Positions 33,193-42,906 of a DNA stretch of 64,000 nucleotides are shown here, in pieces. The notes below the pieces were generated by a model that was given only the letters and a program-made list of their open reading frames with translations, had not been told where the DNA came from and searched no databases. This stretch comes from Slackia equolifaciens (GTDB lineage Bacteria; Actinomycetota; Coriobacteriia; Coriobacteriales; Eggerthellaceae): assembly GCF_003725995.1 (NCBI RefSeq), contig NZ_QIBX01000015.1, positions 1 through 64,000 on the forward strand, written 5' to 3'. How positions within the stretch are numbered: the stretch's first letter is position 1; every line of letters begins with the position of its first letter. Both the position numbers and the translations under genes were made by a program.

Positions 33193-34464
33193 CTAGCCTT
33201 CTATGGCGCGCATGGCAATGTCGCGACGGTACTGCTTGCCTTCGAAGTTGATCTTGTCGCACGCCTCGTAGGCACGCTCACGCGCCTCTTCGAACGTATC
33301 GGCGAGAGCGACCACATTGAGAACACGACCGCCGTTGGTCACGAGCTCGTCATCGGCGTTGAAAGCAGTGCCGGCATGGAACACGATCACGTCGTCGAGC
33401 GCCTCCGCCTCTTCGATGCCGAGGATGACCTTGCCCTTTTCGTACTTGCCGGGATAGCCCTCGCTGGCAAGCACCACCGAAACGGCGCACTCGGAACGCC
33501 AGGAAAGCTCGACGCCCTCTAGGCTACCGCGGGCGACGGCCTCGAACACGTCGAGCGCATCGCTCGCGAGGCGCGGCATAAGCACCTGCGTTTCGGGATC
33601 GCCGAAACGGGCGTTGAACTCGAGAAGCTTGGGGCCTTCCGCAGTCAGCATGAAGCCGCCATAGAGCACCCCGCGATACGGCTCGTCGAAATCCTTAGCG
33701 GTGGCTGCGGCGGCCGCCTCCATAATGGAGCGCATCTGCTCTTCGAGCTCGGGGGTCACGCACGGCACGGGGGAATACACGCCCATGCCGCCGGTGTTGG
33801 GACCGCGGTCTCCATCATAGGCGCGCTTGTGATCCTGGGCACAGGGCATGCACAATGCCTTGCCGCCCGCCAAAAACGCCAGCATGCTGCACTCGGGTCC
33901 CTCGAGCATCTCCTCGATGACCACGGTGGAACCGGCCTCGCCGAAATCGCCTGCGAAGCAATCGCGTACGGCCTCCTCGGCGTCCTCCATCGTTTCAGCC
34001 ACGACCACGCCCTTGCCGGCTGCCAGGCCATCGGCCTTGACCACGATAGGTGCGCCCACCTCGTGCAGATAGGCCATCGCTTCGTCCTGAGACGTGCACT
34101 TCTTATAGCGCGCGGTGGGAAGATCATGCGCCAACATGAATTCCTTGGAGAAGCTCTTGGAGCCCTCAAGACGCGCGCCTTGCGCATCGGGGCCAAACAC
34201 CAAAAGACCCGCCTTGCGAAGCTCGTCCGCCACGCCGGCAACCAGCGGGGCCTCGGGTCCCACAACCACCAGGTCGATGGCATGGTCGCGTGCGAAGCCG
34301 ATAATGGCCTCGGCATCCTCGGTGTTCACGGGCACGTTGGTGGCAATAGCCGCCGTACCGCCGTTGCCAGGAGCCACAAACAGCTCGCCGCAGCGCTCGG
34401 AGCGAGAGATTGCCCAGGTAAGCGCATGTTCACGCCCGCCCGAGCCAAGTACCAATACGTTCAT
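33193..34464 (-). CDS. purD: Phosphoribosylamine-glycine ligase
   Basis: GAR synthetase of purine biosynthesis, 423 residues. N-terminal MNVLVLGSGGREHAL and VAPGNGG are diagnostic; VVVGPEAPLVAG, SKSFSKEFM, ADGLAAGKGV (ATP-grasp lysine) and EFNARFGDPETQ complete the fold. ATG 34464 follows the purA stop (34467-34469) by 2 bp; a TTG three codons earlier overlaps purA and is less likely. Operon purA-purD with a terminator downstream. Confidence 0.96.
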   Translation of the reverse strand: MNVLVLGSGGREHALTWAISRSERCGELFVAPGNGGTAAIATNVPVNTEDAEAIIGFARDHAIDLVVVGPEAPLVAGVADELRKAGLLVFGPDAQGARLEGSKSFSKEFMLAHDLPTARYKKCTSQDEAMAYLHEVGAPIVVKADGLAAGKGVVVAETMEDAEEAVRDCFAGDFGEAGSTVVIEEMLEGPECSMLAFLAGGKALCMPCAQDHKRAYDGDRGPNTGGMGVYSPVPCVTPELEEQMRSIMEAAAAATAKDFDEPYRGVLYGGFMLTAEGPKLLEFNARFGDPETQVLMPRLASDALDVFEAVARGSLEGVELSWRSECAVSVVLASEGYPGKYEKGKVILGIEEAEALDDVIVFHAGTAFNADDELVTNGGRVLNVVALADTFEEARERAYEACDKINFEGKQYRRDIAMRAIEG

Positions 34465-34466
34465 TC

Positions 34467-35777
34467 TTACCAACCCCTCATAAAGGTCTGATTGCGATCC
34501 GGACCCACGGAGATGATGGTTGCCTTCACACCACTCAAACGCTCGATTTCGTGTACGTAGTCCTGCGCCGCCTGCGGCAGCTCCTCAAAACACGTGGCCT
34601 TGGTGATGTCCTGCCCCTTCCAGCCCGGCATGGTCTTATACACCGGCTTGGCATGGAACAGCACACTCTGCTGCATGGGGAAATAATCGTAGGTCTTGCC
34701 GTCGCACTCGTACGCCACGCAAATCTTGAGCTCGTCGAACGCCGAGAGCACATCCAGCTTGGTGAGCGCGATATCGGTCAGGCCGTTAACCTCTGCGGCA
34801 TAGCGGGCGATAACCGCGTCGAACCAGCCGCAACGGCGCTTGCGCCCGGTGGTCACGCCGTACTCGTGGCCCTCGGCGCACATCAGGTCGCCGTCGATGG
34901 CGTCCTGGCCCTCGCCGCCGTTTTCGGGATAAATCAGCTCGGTGGGGAAAGGACCGGCGCCAACACGTGTAACATAGGCCTTCTCGATGCCCAGCACGCG
35001 GTCGATGGCGGCAGGACCCACGCCAGAACCCGTAGCCGCGCCGCCCGCACAGCACGAGGAGCTGGTCACGAACGGATACGTGCCATGGTCGATATCGAGC
35101 AGCGTGCCCTGCGCGCCCTCGAACAGAATATGCTTGCCCTCACGCAGCGCGTTGTTCAGAAGCTGCGCGGTTTCTGCCATATGGGGACGAATGACCTCGG
35201 CATACGGCAGATACGCGTCGCAGATTTCATCCACGGTGAACGTGCGCTTGCCGTACACCTTCTCCAGGATGGCGTTCTTCACCTCGAGCGCCGCCTCCAC
35301 CTTCATGCGGAACACGTGCTCGTCCAGCAGATCCTGGATGCGGATGCCGCTGCGGGCGGCTTTGTCCTGATAGCACGGGCCGATGCCGCGGTTGGTGGTT
35401 CCGATTTCGTTTTTACCCAGCTTGAACTCGGACGCCTTGTCCAGCTCGATATGGTAGGGCATGATCACGTGAGCATCGCAGGAGATCTTCAGGCGCTCGC
35501 AGGACAGGCCCTCGCCCTCCAGCATGCGCATCTCCTCAACCAGCACCTGCGGGTTCACCACCACACCGTTGCCGATAACCGGCACCGCGTGCTCGTACAT
35601 GATACCCGACGGAATAAGGTGCAATGCGAGCTTCTTATCGCCGTGAATCACCGTGTGGCCGGCGTTGTTTCCGCCCTGGTAGCGCACCACGTAGTCGAAG
35701 TCGCGGGAAATGAGGTCGGTCACCTTTCCCTTGCCTTCGTCACCCCACTGGGCTCCGACCAACACCACGTTAGGCAT
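34467..35777 (-). CDS. purA: Adenylosuccinate synthetase
   Basis: Converts IMP, Asp and GTP to adenylosuccinate, the first step to AMP. 436 residues. Family hallmarks: VGAQWGDEGKGKVTD at the start, RYQGGNNAGHTV, GTTNRGIGPCYQDK, QGTLLDIDHGTYPFVTSS, GVTTGRKRRCGWFD and SVGPDRNQT at the end. ATG 35777 begins the conserved N-terminus; the frame continues 55 codons further upstream without family match. Directly followed by purD. Confidence 0.97.
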   Translation of the reverse strand: MPNVVLVGAQWGDEGKGKVTDLISRDFDYVVRYQGGNNAGHTVIHGDKKLALHLIPSGIMYEHAVPVIGNGVVVNPQVLVEEMRMLEGEGLSCERLKISCDAHVIMPYHIELDKASEFKLGKNEIGTTNRGIGPCYQDKAARSGIRIQDLLDEHVFRMKVEAALEVKNAILEKVYGKRTFTVDEICDAYLPYAEVIRPHMAETAQLLNNALREGKHILFEGAQGTLLDIDHGTYPFVTSSSCCAGGAATGSGVGPAAIDRVLGIEKAYVTRVGAGPFPTELIYPENGGEGQDAIDGDLMCAEGHEYGVTTGRKRRCGWFDAVIARYAAEVNGLTDIALTKLDVLSAFDELKICVAYECDGKTYDYFPMQQSVLFHAKPVYKTMPGWKGQDITKATCFEELPQAAQDYVHEIERLSGVKATIISVGPDRNQTFMRGW

Positions 35778-35990
35778 GTTCGTCTCTCTTTCTTCCATAT
35801 ATTGAACCTCAAGCGGCCTTAAAACGCACATGGCCTTTAGGTCCGAGCGCCCATCGGCGAAAACGCTGCAGAGGCTGTGCCCCGGGCCTTGTCTAAGACC
35901 TGCATCCAAGACACGCGGTCGGAGCGAAGATGAATCGCCCAAATCGCCGCCTCGCCCACACGCCGCGTCGCGCGCTCGACAACCTGTTGA

Positions 35991-38159
35991 TTATAACCCC
36001 AAAATCTTGCAATCTTTGGCATAGGAGCCCATCAAATCGACGACTTCCTTGTGGCAGGTGAAAACGATGACCTGGCGTTTCTGCGCAAGTTCGACCAGAG
36101 CACGCACGGCGCCGCGGCGGCGATCGTCATCGAAATTCACAAGAATATCGTCGGCAAGCACGGGAAGGCTTGCACCCACCTGCTCCACGCATTCGAGAAG
36201 GGCGATGCGCAGCGCAAGATAGAGCTGCTGGCAGGTGCCGAGCGAGAGCAGCCGCGGCTCCCACGCGCGACCTATGGCGTCCACCGCACGCACGGCGCCG
36301 GATTCGTCCGCCCGCACGGCTCCCCATGCGCCATCGGTCATGAGCGCCATGAGTTCCGAGGCGCGGGCGTACACCTCGGGCTGGCTTTCGCCTTCCCAGG
36401 TGCGAACGGCCTGCTCCATCATGCGACGGGCCAGAAGCAAACGCGCCAGTTCAACGCCCGATTCGTGTTGACGCGTGACAATCTGGGCGCGCTCGGTTTT
36501 AAGAAGATCCAGATCGGTGTCGCGTTCGGCCGCCGCAAGAATCTGATTGAGCTCGCCGATGCGCCTATTGCACGCCTCGAGCTGCTCGGTCAACGCAGCG
36601 CGCTTCTGATCGGCCGATGCCGCCTGAGCCTCAACCTCGGCCGGGGAAGCGTCGGAGTTGAAGCCGCACTCCTCCAGGCATTCGAGCTGACGCGCGCGGC
36701 ACTCCTCAGCCGAACGAGCAAACGCGTCGCGGCGTGCCGTGGCCTCCTGGAGACGCGAGACCGCGGCTTCGCGTGCCACACGTGCCGCCCGCGCGGCGTC
36801 GACCAGCTCGATGGCGCGACGCAGAGAACGCCCCGCCTCGGACAATCCGGCCGATTTCAACACCGCCTCGATGCGCATGTCCTGCTCGAGCGCTTCCGTC
36901 TCGCGCGATTCGAGCACGCTCTTCTTTTCCAGCATGTCACGCCTCGCCGCCTCCGCCGCATCGCGCGATGCGGCGGCTTTTGGACGAAGCCCCGCTGCCA
37001 TCGCAACGGCCAGCACGACCGCAGCGGCCATGCACACGAATCCGACAATGCATGCCGCCATGCTCTCCATACGCGACCCCGCGAGCACCCACGCAGCGCC
37101 GGCAATCGCCAGAGCGATCACCGCGATAGCGGGCAGCGCGGGGCGCTTGGGCGACGATGCCTCGCTTTTGTCTTGGGTCGCCGTATAGCGGGCGCGCGCG
37201 TCGGAAAAATCGTCCTGCGCGGCCTCGAGCCGATGCGAAATACGCGCCTGCGCCGCTTGTTCGCGCTCGATGGCGTCGCGAATGGCAGCCTCGTCGGCAG
37301 CCGTCATGCGCGCGGCGCCGGCGTTGATAGCCGCCTGGGCGGCCGCCTCTGCCGCATCCATCTCGCGCTGGGCCTCGTCGCGCAGGCGAAGCGCCTCGTT
37401 CTCCTGGCCAGATAGGCGGTCGATATCCGCCTTGAGCGCGGCGAGCGCTTCGATACGAGCGTTCGCCTCCGCCAAATCGAGCGCCACGCTGTGGCGACGT
37501 CGGGTAAGATCGCGGCGTTCACGATCCTCGTCTTTGAACCTATCTGACTCTTCGCGCGCCTCAGCGAGCTGGGCGCGACACGCATCGAGCTGCTTTTTCA
37601 GATTGGGAAACGAATGCGTGGCAGCGGCCGCACGGCTCGTGTACGTTGCGATGCGCGCATCGATGGCCGCCAAGGCCGCCGCCGGACTCACCTCGGTACC
37701 CGATCCGGCAGTGAGCAGGCGCGAGGTCATATCGCCCGCGTCGCCCAAACCGCGAAGCTCGTCGCTCGTGAGGGCGAACACGGTGCCGTATGTGTCTTTA
37801 TCGATGTCGTCCACGATGCGGGCGGCATCCTCCGGCTTGGCTTGGAGACCGTCCACGTTGCGCACGCGCGAAAGCTCGACGGTGTCCCCCGTCTTGGTCT
37901 TGCCGGAAAGGGCGGCCTTCCGCTTTTCGAAGATGAGCGCGCCGGCACGCTCGGCCGATGCAGGCTTGTAGACGTTCTTTGAGCCACGCGCGTCTTCCCA
38001 TCCGAACAGCACGCCTCGTATGAAAGCACTCGTGGTGGTTTTACCCGCCTCGTTTTTGCCGTACACCACGTTGAGCCCCGGGGTAAAGGGGCCGATCGTC
38101 GTGTCGAAAAAGCGGCCGAACGCCTGCATATGGATGCGCTTGAGATAGAACTTTCCCAT
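35991..38159 (-). CDS. YhaN-type SMC-like AAA ATPase
   Basis: 722 residues. The N-terminal part FGRFFDTTIGPFTPGLNVVYGKNEAGKTTTSAF holds the Walker A motif; long coiled coils (about 180-300 and 400-600) flank two hydrophobic helices (about 340-385). The C-terminal part has SLGTCQQLYLALRIALLE (signature) and LPVLADDILVNFDDDRR (Walker B). Layout equals YhaN, the SbcC-like partner of a YhaO nuclease. ATG 38159 overlaps the YhaO-like stop by one base (TGATG), so the two are coupled. Likely a membrane-associated DNA end-processing complex; not biochemically proven for this type. Confidence 0.85.
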   Translation of the reverse strand: MGKFYLKRIHMQAFGRFFDTTIGPFTPGLNVVYGKNEAGKTTTSAFIRGVLFGWEDARGSKNVYKPASAERAGALIFEKRKAALSGKTKTGDTVELSRVRNVDGLQAKPEDAARIVDDIDKDTYGTVFALTSDELRGLGDAGDMTSRLLTAGSGTEVSPAAALAAIDARIATYTSRAAAATHSFPNLKKQLDACRAQLAEAREESDRFKDEDRERRDLTRRRHSVALDLAEANARIEALAALKADIDRLSGQENEALRLRDEAQREMDAAEAAAQAAINAGAARMTAADEAAIRDAIEREQAAQARISHRLEAAQDDFSDARARYTATQDKSEASSPKRPALPAIAVIALAIAGAAWVLAGSRMESMAACIVGFVCMAAAVVLAVAMAAGLRPKAAASRDAAEAARRDMLEKKSVLESRETEALEQDMRIEAVLKSAGLSEAGRSLRRAIELVDAARAARVAREAAVSRLQEATARRDAFARSAEECRARQLECLEECGFNSDASPAEVEAQAASADQKRAALTEQLEACNRRIGELNQILAAAERDTDLDLLKTERAQIVTRQHESGVELARLLLARRMMEQAVRTWEGESQPEVYARASELMALMTDGAWGAVRADESGAVRAVDAIGRAWEPRLLSLGTCQQLYLALRIALLECVEQVGASLPVLADDILVNFDDDRRRGAVRALVELAQKRQVIVFTCHKEVVDLMGSYAKDCKILGL

Positions 38160-39466
38160 CACGCATCCCTCCCATCAAGCAGGGCGAGCGCCATATCGCA
38201 GGCGCCCTCAGCCAAATCGTCCAGCATGCCGTCCACGCCGCGCGGGAGCGCAAGCCCGCGTTGCGCGAATTCTTCCTGCAGGTACTGCAGCCGCGCATCA
38301 TCACGGGAGGATCCGGATTGGGCATGCTTTCCCCCGCGGCTATCCTCAGGTTGCGATGCCATGCTTTTGGCAGCGCGAATGAGCGCGGCGGGAAAAAGGC
38401 CGGCGGCCTCGAGCCCTTCTTTATCAAGGGGCGGCGTGGTGGCGTTGATCAGGGCGTCGCAGTAAAACGCCGGATAGCTTTCATTGAGCTCCACGCGCAT
38501 CTCCTCTACGGTGCCGGGACGAGCAAGCACGTCGTAAAGCTGGGTAGGCCCCCCGATGGTCACGCGGGCAACCATCTCCTCGCAGTGGGCAGCCGCATTC
38601 GCGTCGAACATAGCGCGCACGCACGCGGCGAGGATGTCATCCACGCCGGCGCATCCGCTCACGTCCACGCATAGCTGCTCCCATTCGACCTGGGCGGTAG
38701 GAATGAACTCTATCCTGTTGGGAAGCCCCTCCTCAAGGGTGACCTTGTAGCAGCCGCGACTTCCCGTCTCCTTGATGTCGCGCCCTTGGATGCATCCGCA
38801 GAACACGATGCGAGGATCGGGCTCAGGGGTGGCATAGCGCATATGGATATGCCCGAGCGCCCAGTAGTCCATTCCGGCGCTGAGCAGCTTATTCTCGGTC
38901 ACGGGCGCCTTGAACGGATCCATCCACAGACCCGAATGCAACATGCCTATCGCAAACGGCGCCCCCGTACCGCAGGCGTGTTCGGCCGCCGCACGGGTCA
39001 TGCCATCGGCGATGGAGCCGTCTGACGCCTGGTTGGAAAACCCTCGTGCCGCAATCAGGCATACCGGCTGACCATCGGCATCGCGATGCACGAAAAACTC
39101 CGGGGCATCTGAGCCTGCCATGTGCACGTTGGGCGGCAGCGACGTGGCCACCTCGTGCCAATTGGGATACGGGTCGTGGTTGCCGGGAATCATGTAGACG
39201 GGAATCCCCGCGTCTTGCAAACGCTCCAAGCCGCGCAAAAAGTGGCGCAGGTGAGCATAGCTCGGCTTGTCGGTATCGAACATGTCGCCCGCCAGCAAAA
39301 GAAAGTCAACCTGATTGTCCAGGCAGGCTTGAATTACGCGATCGTACGCCTCGGGAATCGCACGCACGAGGCGCTGCGCCCACGCGGGCGAAAGGGCCCG
39401 CAGGCCCCTGAAGGGCGCCCCCAGATGCAGGTCGCCCGAATGAATGAATGTCAGCTTTGCTCCCAT
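38159..39466 (-). CDS. YhaO-type metallophosphoesterase (SbcD-like nuclease)
   Basis: 435 residues. Two-metal phosphoesterase motifs in order: SGDLHLG (DxH), LLLAGDMFD, IPGNHDPY, GMLHSGL and ALGHIHMR. These are the Mre11/SbcD nuclease set. A capping and partner-binding region follows. First gene of a two-gene unit with the YhaN-type ATPase. ATG 39466 begins the conserved domain; no strong ribosome site is visible, and an in-frame ATG 48 bp upstream is possible. Confidence 0.87.
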   Translation of the reverse strand: MGAKLTFIHSGDLHLGAPFRGLRALSPAWAQRLVRAIPEAYDRVIQACLDNQVDFLLLAGDMFDTDKPSYAHLRHFLRGLERLQDAGIPVYMIPGNHDPYPNWHEVATSLPPNVHMAGSDAPEFFVHRDADGQPVCLIAARGFSNQASDGSIADGMTRAAAEHACGTGAPFAIGMLHSGLWMDPFKAPVTENKLLSAGMDYWALGHIHMRYATPEPDPRIVFCGCIQGRDIKETGSRGCYKVTLEEGLPNRIEFIPTAQVEWEQLCVDVSGCAGVDDILAACVRAMFDANAAAHCEEMVARVTIGGPTQLYDVLARPGTVEEMRVELNESYPAFYCDALINATTPPLDKEGLEAAGLFPAALIRAAKSMASQPEDSRGGKHAQSGSSRDDARLQYLQEEFAQRGLALPRGVDGMLDDLAEGACDMALALLDGRDA

Positions 39467-39598
39467 GAAGCGAGTGTAGCACGGAGTGCGACGCTTGGCG
39501 GCCATGCCCGGCAAGCGAATCAGAACTTACGGAAACAGGCAGCGGGCCGATCCTGAAATGGCCGATGCTCAAAAGACGCGGCCTGCTGAGAGGTAGCG

Positions 39599-41002
39599 TT
39601 ATAGCTGCGAGGCGTCGATATAGTTGCCGAACTTGGTGAACTCGGGGTTAAACGACAGCGTGATGTCGCGCGTGGCGCCGTTACGGTGCTTGGCCACGAT
39701 GAGCTCGGCGGTACCCAGATCGGGACGGTCTTCGCTTTCGGCCTCCACCTCGTCCATGCTTCGGTCGATGAACATAACGATGTCGGCGTCCTGCTCAATG
39801 GAGCCGGATTCTCGCAGGTCGGAAAGCTGCGGACGCTTAGAGCCGCGCATCTCCACAGCACGAGAGAGCTGCGAAAGCGCAAGCAGCGGCATGTTGAGCT
39901 CTTTGGCGAGCACCTTAAGTCCTCGCGAGATTTCGGCCACCTCGACGGCGCGGTTGCCGTCGCGGCGGTTCGAAGGAGGCTGCATGAGCTGCAAGTAGTC
40001 GACGATGATCAGGCCTTTCTTTTTGTCGCGCAGCTGACGGCGCGCCTTGGCGCGCATCTCGAGCAGCGTAAGGCCAGGCGTGTCATCGATGTACAGCTCC
40101 AGACCCGAGAGCGTGGCGGCGGCGTTCATGATGGCATTCCAGTCGCCTTCGGTAAGATCGCCTTGGCGCAGCTTGCCCAAATTCACGCGTGCCTCGGCGC
40201 ACAAAATACGCTGGACCAGCTGGTTGGCACCCATCTCCAAGCTGAACATTGCCACGGCGGCGCCCGATTTTGCGGCGTTCGTGGCGAGGTTCAGCGCGAA
40301 CGAAGTTTTACCAACACCGGGGCGGGCGGCCAGAATCAGCAGGTCGCCGCCGCGCAAGCCCCAGAACAGCTTGTCCACATCGGCAAAGCCCGTTGGCACG
40401 CCGGCCATCTGGGCGCGGTTATTTACCAGCTCATCAATCTCGTCAAAAGCCTGGGTGAGAAGGTCTGTGATGTTCTGGAACGAGGACGACACGCGCTTTT
40501 GCGTGACGTTGAACAGCATCTTCTCGGCTTCCTCAATGGTCTGATTGGTGTCATCGGGGGCATCGTAGGCAAGCGCGTTGATGTTGACGGAGGCATACAC
40601 CAGGTCGCGCTGGACACTGGTACGTTTGACGATTTCGGTATGGGTTTTCCAATTGGTAAGCGCGAGCGTATTGTTCGCGAGCTCGACCAGATAGGCGCGA
40701 CCCCCTACGGCATCGAGCTGCCCCTCGGCGGCAAGGCGCTCGGCGAGCGAAATCTGGTCGATAGGAACGTGGCGGGTGTTTAGCTCCAGCATGCCTTCAA
40801 AGATACGCTGGTGGGCTGGACGAAAGAAATTCTCAGGCGTGAGCTTTGTAGCCACTTCGTCAATGGCGTCAGGATTGAGCATGCATGCGGCGAGCACCGA
40901 TTTTTCCGCCTCGATATTGCTGGGCAGGGGACGGCCGGTGGAGCTTTGAAGCTGGGTCGACTGCTGTTGCGACTGGTTCCGCCTGTCGTTGTTTTCCGCC
41001 AT
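39599..41002 (-). CDS. dnaB: Replicative DNA helicase
   Basis: Hexameric 5'-3' helicase at the replication fork. 467 residues. N-terminal domain PSNIEAEKSVLAACMLNPDAIDEV; C-terminal RecA-type domain with Walker A ARPGVGKTSFAL, Walker B LIIVDYLQLM and the LSQLSRAVEMR and SGSIEQDADIVMFIDR motifs. AAGGAG is 7 bp before ATG 41002. It follows the rpsF-ssb-rpsR-rplI cluster as in many bacteria, but a toxin-antitoxin pair and about 360 bp lie between. Confidence 0.96.
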   Translation of the reverse strand: MAENNDRRNQSQQQSTQLQSSTGRPLPSNIEAEKSVLAACMLNPDAIDEVATKLTPENFFRPAHQRIFEGMLELNTRHVPIDQISLAERLAAEGQLDAVGGRAYLVELANNTLALTNWKTHTEIVKRTSVQRDLVYASVNINALAYDAPDDTNQTIEEAEKMLFNVTQKRVSSSFQNITDLLTQAFDEIDELVNNRAQMAGVPTGFADVDKLFWGLRGGDLLILAARPGVGKTSFALNLATNAAKSGAAVAMFSLEMGANQLVQRILCAEARVNLGKLRQGDLTEGDWNAIMNAAATLSGLELYIDDTPGLTLLEMRAKARRQLRDKKKGLIIVDYLQLMQPPSNRRDGNRAVEVAEISRGLKVLAKELNMPLLALSQLSRAVEMRGSKRPQLSDLRESGSIEQDADIVMFIDRSMDEVEAESEDRPDLGTAELIVAKHRNGATRDITLSFNPEFTKFGNYIDASQL

Positions 41003-41358
41003 GAACTGCTCCTTGGTTGCACGCTTCGGACAAAAAGAGCGACCCCCGCACGGAAGCCGCAAGCTGTTTCTTCTTGTATATCTTATCGCAACGAACGCAC
41101 ACGCCTACCGCCGCGTGTCGCTTCAATGAAATGAGCAGAGAGACCCTGCAAGCTGCTGAGAACGCAAAACGCCGTAGTTCCGGACGCCTTGGCGCGCGAG
41201 GAAAAAACTGCGAGTCGCGGAGGCGTTGGACGACGCCCCGCGGGCACCCCGAAACCTGCTCGCCTGCATCCGCAAGCACGCAAACGCCGCCCTACTACCT
41301 AGATAGATACGGCAAAGCCCAACCGTGCGCGATATATGGGATACGCGCCGCCCGCCGC
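41003..41358. other. Spacer between the TA pair and dnaB
   Basis: No gene or clear terminator is recognised. The stretch is GC-rich with no repeat structure beyond chance. Confidence 0.4.
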
Positions 41359-41607
41359 CTAAAGCGACGCGGCAACTACGCGACGAATATAATCGGAACG
41401 GTTCTTGGCCTTCGCATCGATCTGCGCCAGCATCGATGCCGGAAACTTGATCGTCACCGGCACAAGAGGCTCATCCGACACCGGCGGACGACCCTGATGG
41501 ATACGCTCAAGATGGCCCTCCCAATTACCGGATTCGTACTCTGCTGCACGGCGCTCTATTTCTTCATCTGTAAGAATATACCCATTCGCAAGCTTCCATT
41601 CTGCCAT
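41359..41607 (-). CDS. Ribbon-helix-helix antitoxin of a type II TA pair
   Basis: 82 residues. The C-terminal part (VPVTIKFPASMLAQIDAKA ... RSDYIRRVVAASL) is a ribbon-helix-helix DNA-binding domain; the N-terminal Glu-rich half would wrap the toxin. This order resembles BrnA-type antitoxins. ATG 41607 overlaps the toxin stop by one base (TGATG), so translation is coupled. The pair sits between rplI and dnaB. Confidence 0.75.
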   Translation of the reverse strand: MAEWKLANGYILTDEEIERRAAEYESGNWEGHLERIHQGRPPVSDEPLVPVTIKFPASMLAQIDAKAKNRSDYIRRVVAASL

Positions 41608-41882
41608 CAGCGCAACCTCCTTTGCGACCTTCTGATTTCACGTAACGTCGCCTTTGTTGGCGGAGCCATAGCGTGATATATAAGTATTCCGTCTTCGCTT
41701 ATTACCGCGACCATTTCTATTGAACGCCCTCTAGAGTCAAACCCGATGCACACATACTCAGGAAAGTTGGGGCTATCCATGCGCAATGTCAAATTCGTTG
41801 AGTTAAACCATGCTGCCAGGACGTCTTGCTCCGTTAGCTCGCGATGCTTGCGACATACTCGTTCATGAACCACTACCTTCAT
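41607..41882 (-). CDS. Small toxin-like protein of a type II TA pair
   Basis: 91 residues. The pattern HRELTEQDVLAAWFNS, EYVCIGFDSRGRSIEMVAV, then GILIYHAMAPPTKATLREI belongs to a family regularly found with RHH antitoxins, with a RelE/BrnT-like small alpha-beta fold. It probably acts as an RNase, but catalytic residues are not assigned. AGGAGG lies 4 bp before ATG 41882. An inverted repeat ACCAAA-n14-TTTGGT (41911-41936) upstream is a plausible operator. Toxin gene first, as in brnTA and higBA. Confidence 0.65.
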   Translation of the reverse strand: MKVVVHERVCRKHRELTEQDVLAAWFNSTNLTLRMDSPNFPEYVCIGFDSRGRSIEMVAVISEDGILIYHAMAPPTKATLREIRRSQRRLR

Positions 41883-41910
41883 TGTGCCTCCTATTATAAC
41901 AAAACATAAT

Positions 41911-41936
41911 ACCAAATGTAATACATTTATTTTGGT
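41911..41936. promoter_or_regulatory. Inverted-repeat operator of the TA pair
   Basis: ACCAAATGTA and TACATTT...TTTGGT halves form an AT-rich inverted repeat just upstream of the toxin gene. A TATAAT sequence (minus strand, about 41893-41898) lies immediately before the ribosome site. Confidence 0.55.
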
Positions 41937-41938
41937 AC

Positions 41939-41976
41939 AAAAAAACCTCGCAGCATCCTAAGTGCTACGAGGTTTG
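41939..41976 (-). terminator. Terminator of the rpsF-ssb-rpsR-rplI operon
   Basis: AACCTCG-TA-GCA and TGC-TG-CGAGGTT arms followed by T7 on the minus strand. Lies 30 bp after the rplI stop, just ahead of the TA operator. Confidence 0.85.
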
Positions 41977-42005
41977 TTGTGTTGTGACGCTATGGGAGCG
42001 AGGTG

Positions 42006-42533
42006 CTACTCAGCGGCCTCCTCGGTGGCAGCCTCTTCGGCGACCTCGGCAGCCTCAACGGCCTCCTCGGCCACGGGCTCCTCTTCCTTCTTGTCGCCAA
42101 CGGTCAGGGCCAGCTCGACCTTGATGTCGCGATAGATGGAAAGGGCCACGGTGTGAGCGCCGGCGGTCTTGATGGCAGAGCCCATCTCAAGACGCTTGCG
42201 ATCGATCTCCACGCCGGTCTCAGCCTTGACGGCATCGGCGACCATAGCGGCGGTAACGGAGCCGAACAGCACGCCCTCTTCGCCAACCTTAGCCTCGACG
42301 AAGATGGACTTGCCTTCCAGAGAAGCCTTCAGGGCCTCGGCGTCGGCGATACGCTTCTCCTCGCGCTTGGCGATGTTGCTCTTGCGCTGCTCAAGCTGCT
42401 TCAGGTTGCCCTTGGTGGCCAGGATAGCCATCTTCTGGGGACCCAGGTAGTTGTTGAAAAAGCCGGGAGCCACGTCGACGACGTCGCCTTCGCCGCCCTT
42501 GCCCCTCAGCTCGGTAAGCAGGATAACCTTCAT
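42006..42533 (-). CDS. rplI: Ribosomal protein bL9 with an acidic tail
   Basis: 50S subunit protein. MKVILLTELRGKGGEGDVVDVAPGFFNNYL is the N-terminal rRNA-binding signature; the long central helix and C-terminal domain (EEGVLFGSVTAAMVADAV) follow. It has 175 residues against about 150 in most bacteria because the last about 28 are Glu/Ala repeats (EEEPVAEEAVEAAEVAEE), a low-complexity acidic tail. Last gene of the rpsF operon; 10 bp after rpsR. Confidence 0.96.
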   Translation of the reverse strand: MKVILLTELRGKGGEGDVVDVAPGFFNNYLGPQKMAILATKGNLKQLEQRKSNIAKREEKRIADAEALKASLEGKSIFVEAKVGEEGVLFGSVTAAMVADAVKAETGVEIDRKRLEMGSAIKTAGAHTVALSIYRDIKVELALTVGDKKEEEPVAEEAVEAAEVAEEAATEEAAE

Positions 42534-42543
42534 CGGTGCCTCC

Positions 42544-42804
42544 TTAGCGGTTGCGACGATCGCCGCGGCCGCTCACAGCAGGAACCGTGTAGGGCAGAAG
42601 CGCCATCTCGCGGGCGTTCTTGATAGCGGTGGCAACGTCGCGCTGATGCTGGACGCAAGCACCCGTAACGCGACGGGGCTTGATTTTTCCGCGGTCAGTC
42701 ATGTACTTACGCAGCATGGCCGTGTCTTTGTAATCGACGTACTGCACGTCCTCCTTGCAGAACTGGCAGTACTTGCGGCGCGGCTGCTTGGTGTATTCAG
42801 CCAT
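42544..42804 (-). CDS. rpsR: Ribosomal protein bS18
   Basis: 86 residues. [25 protein letters not shown] and [28 protein letters not shown] are diagnostic. The CxxC pair plus later Cys suggests a zinc-binding (C+) form. Located between ssb and rplI, the standard order. Confidence 0.97.
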   Translation of the reverse strand: MAEYTKQPRRKYCQFCKEDVQYVDYKDTAMLRKYMTDRGKIKPRRVTGACVQHQRDVATAIKNAREMALLPYTVPAVSGRGDRRNR

Positions 42805-42906
42805 GTGATTTCCTCTCTTTAACGCATCCCGACACCTGTCAGGAGCGTGGTGCGAAGCATGATTGCTTCGATGCTTTTCCCAAAAATGCCGTATCGGATG
42901 GGCGGC

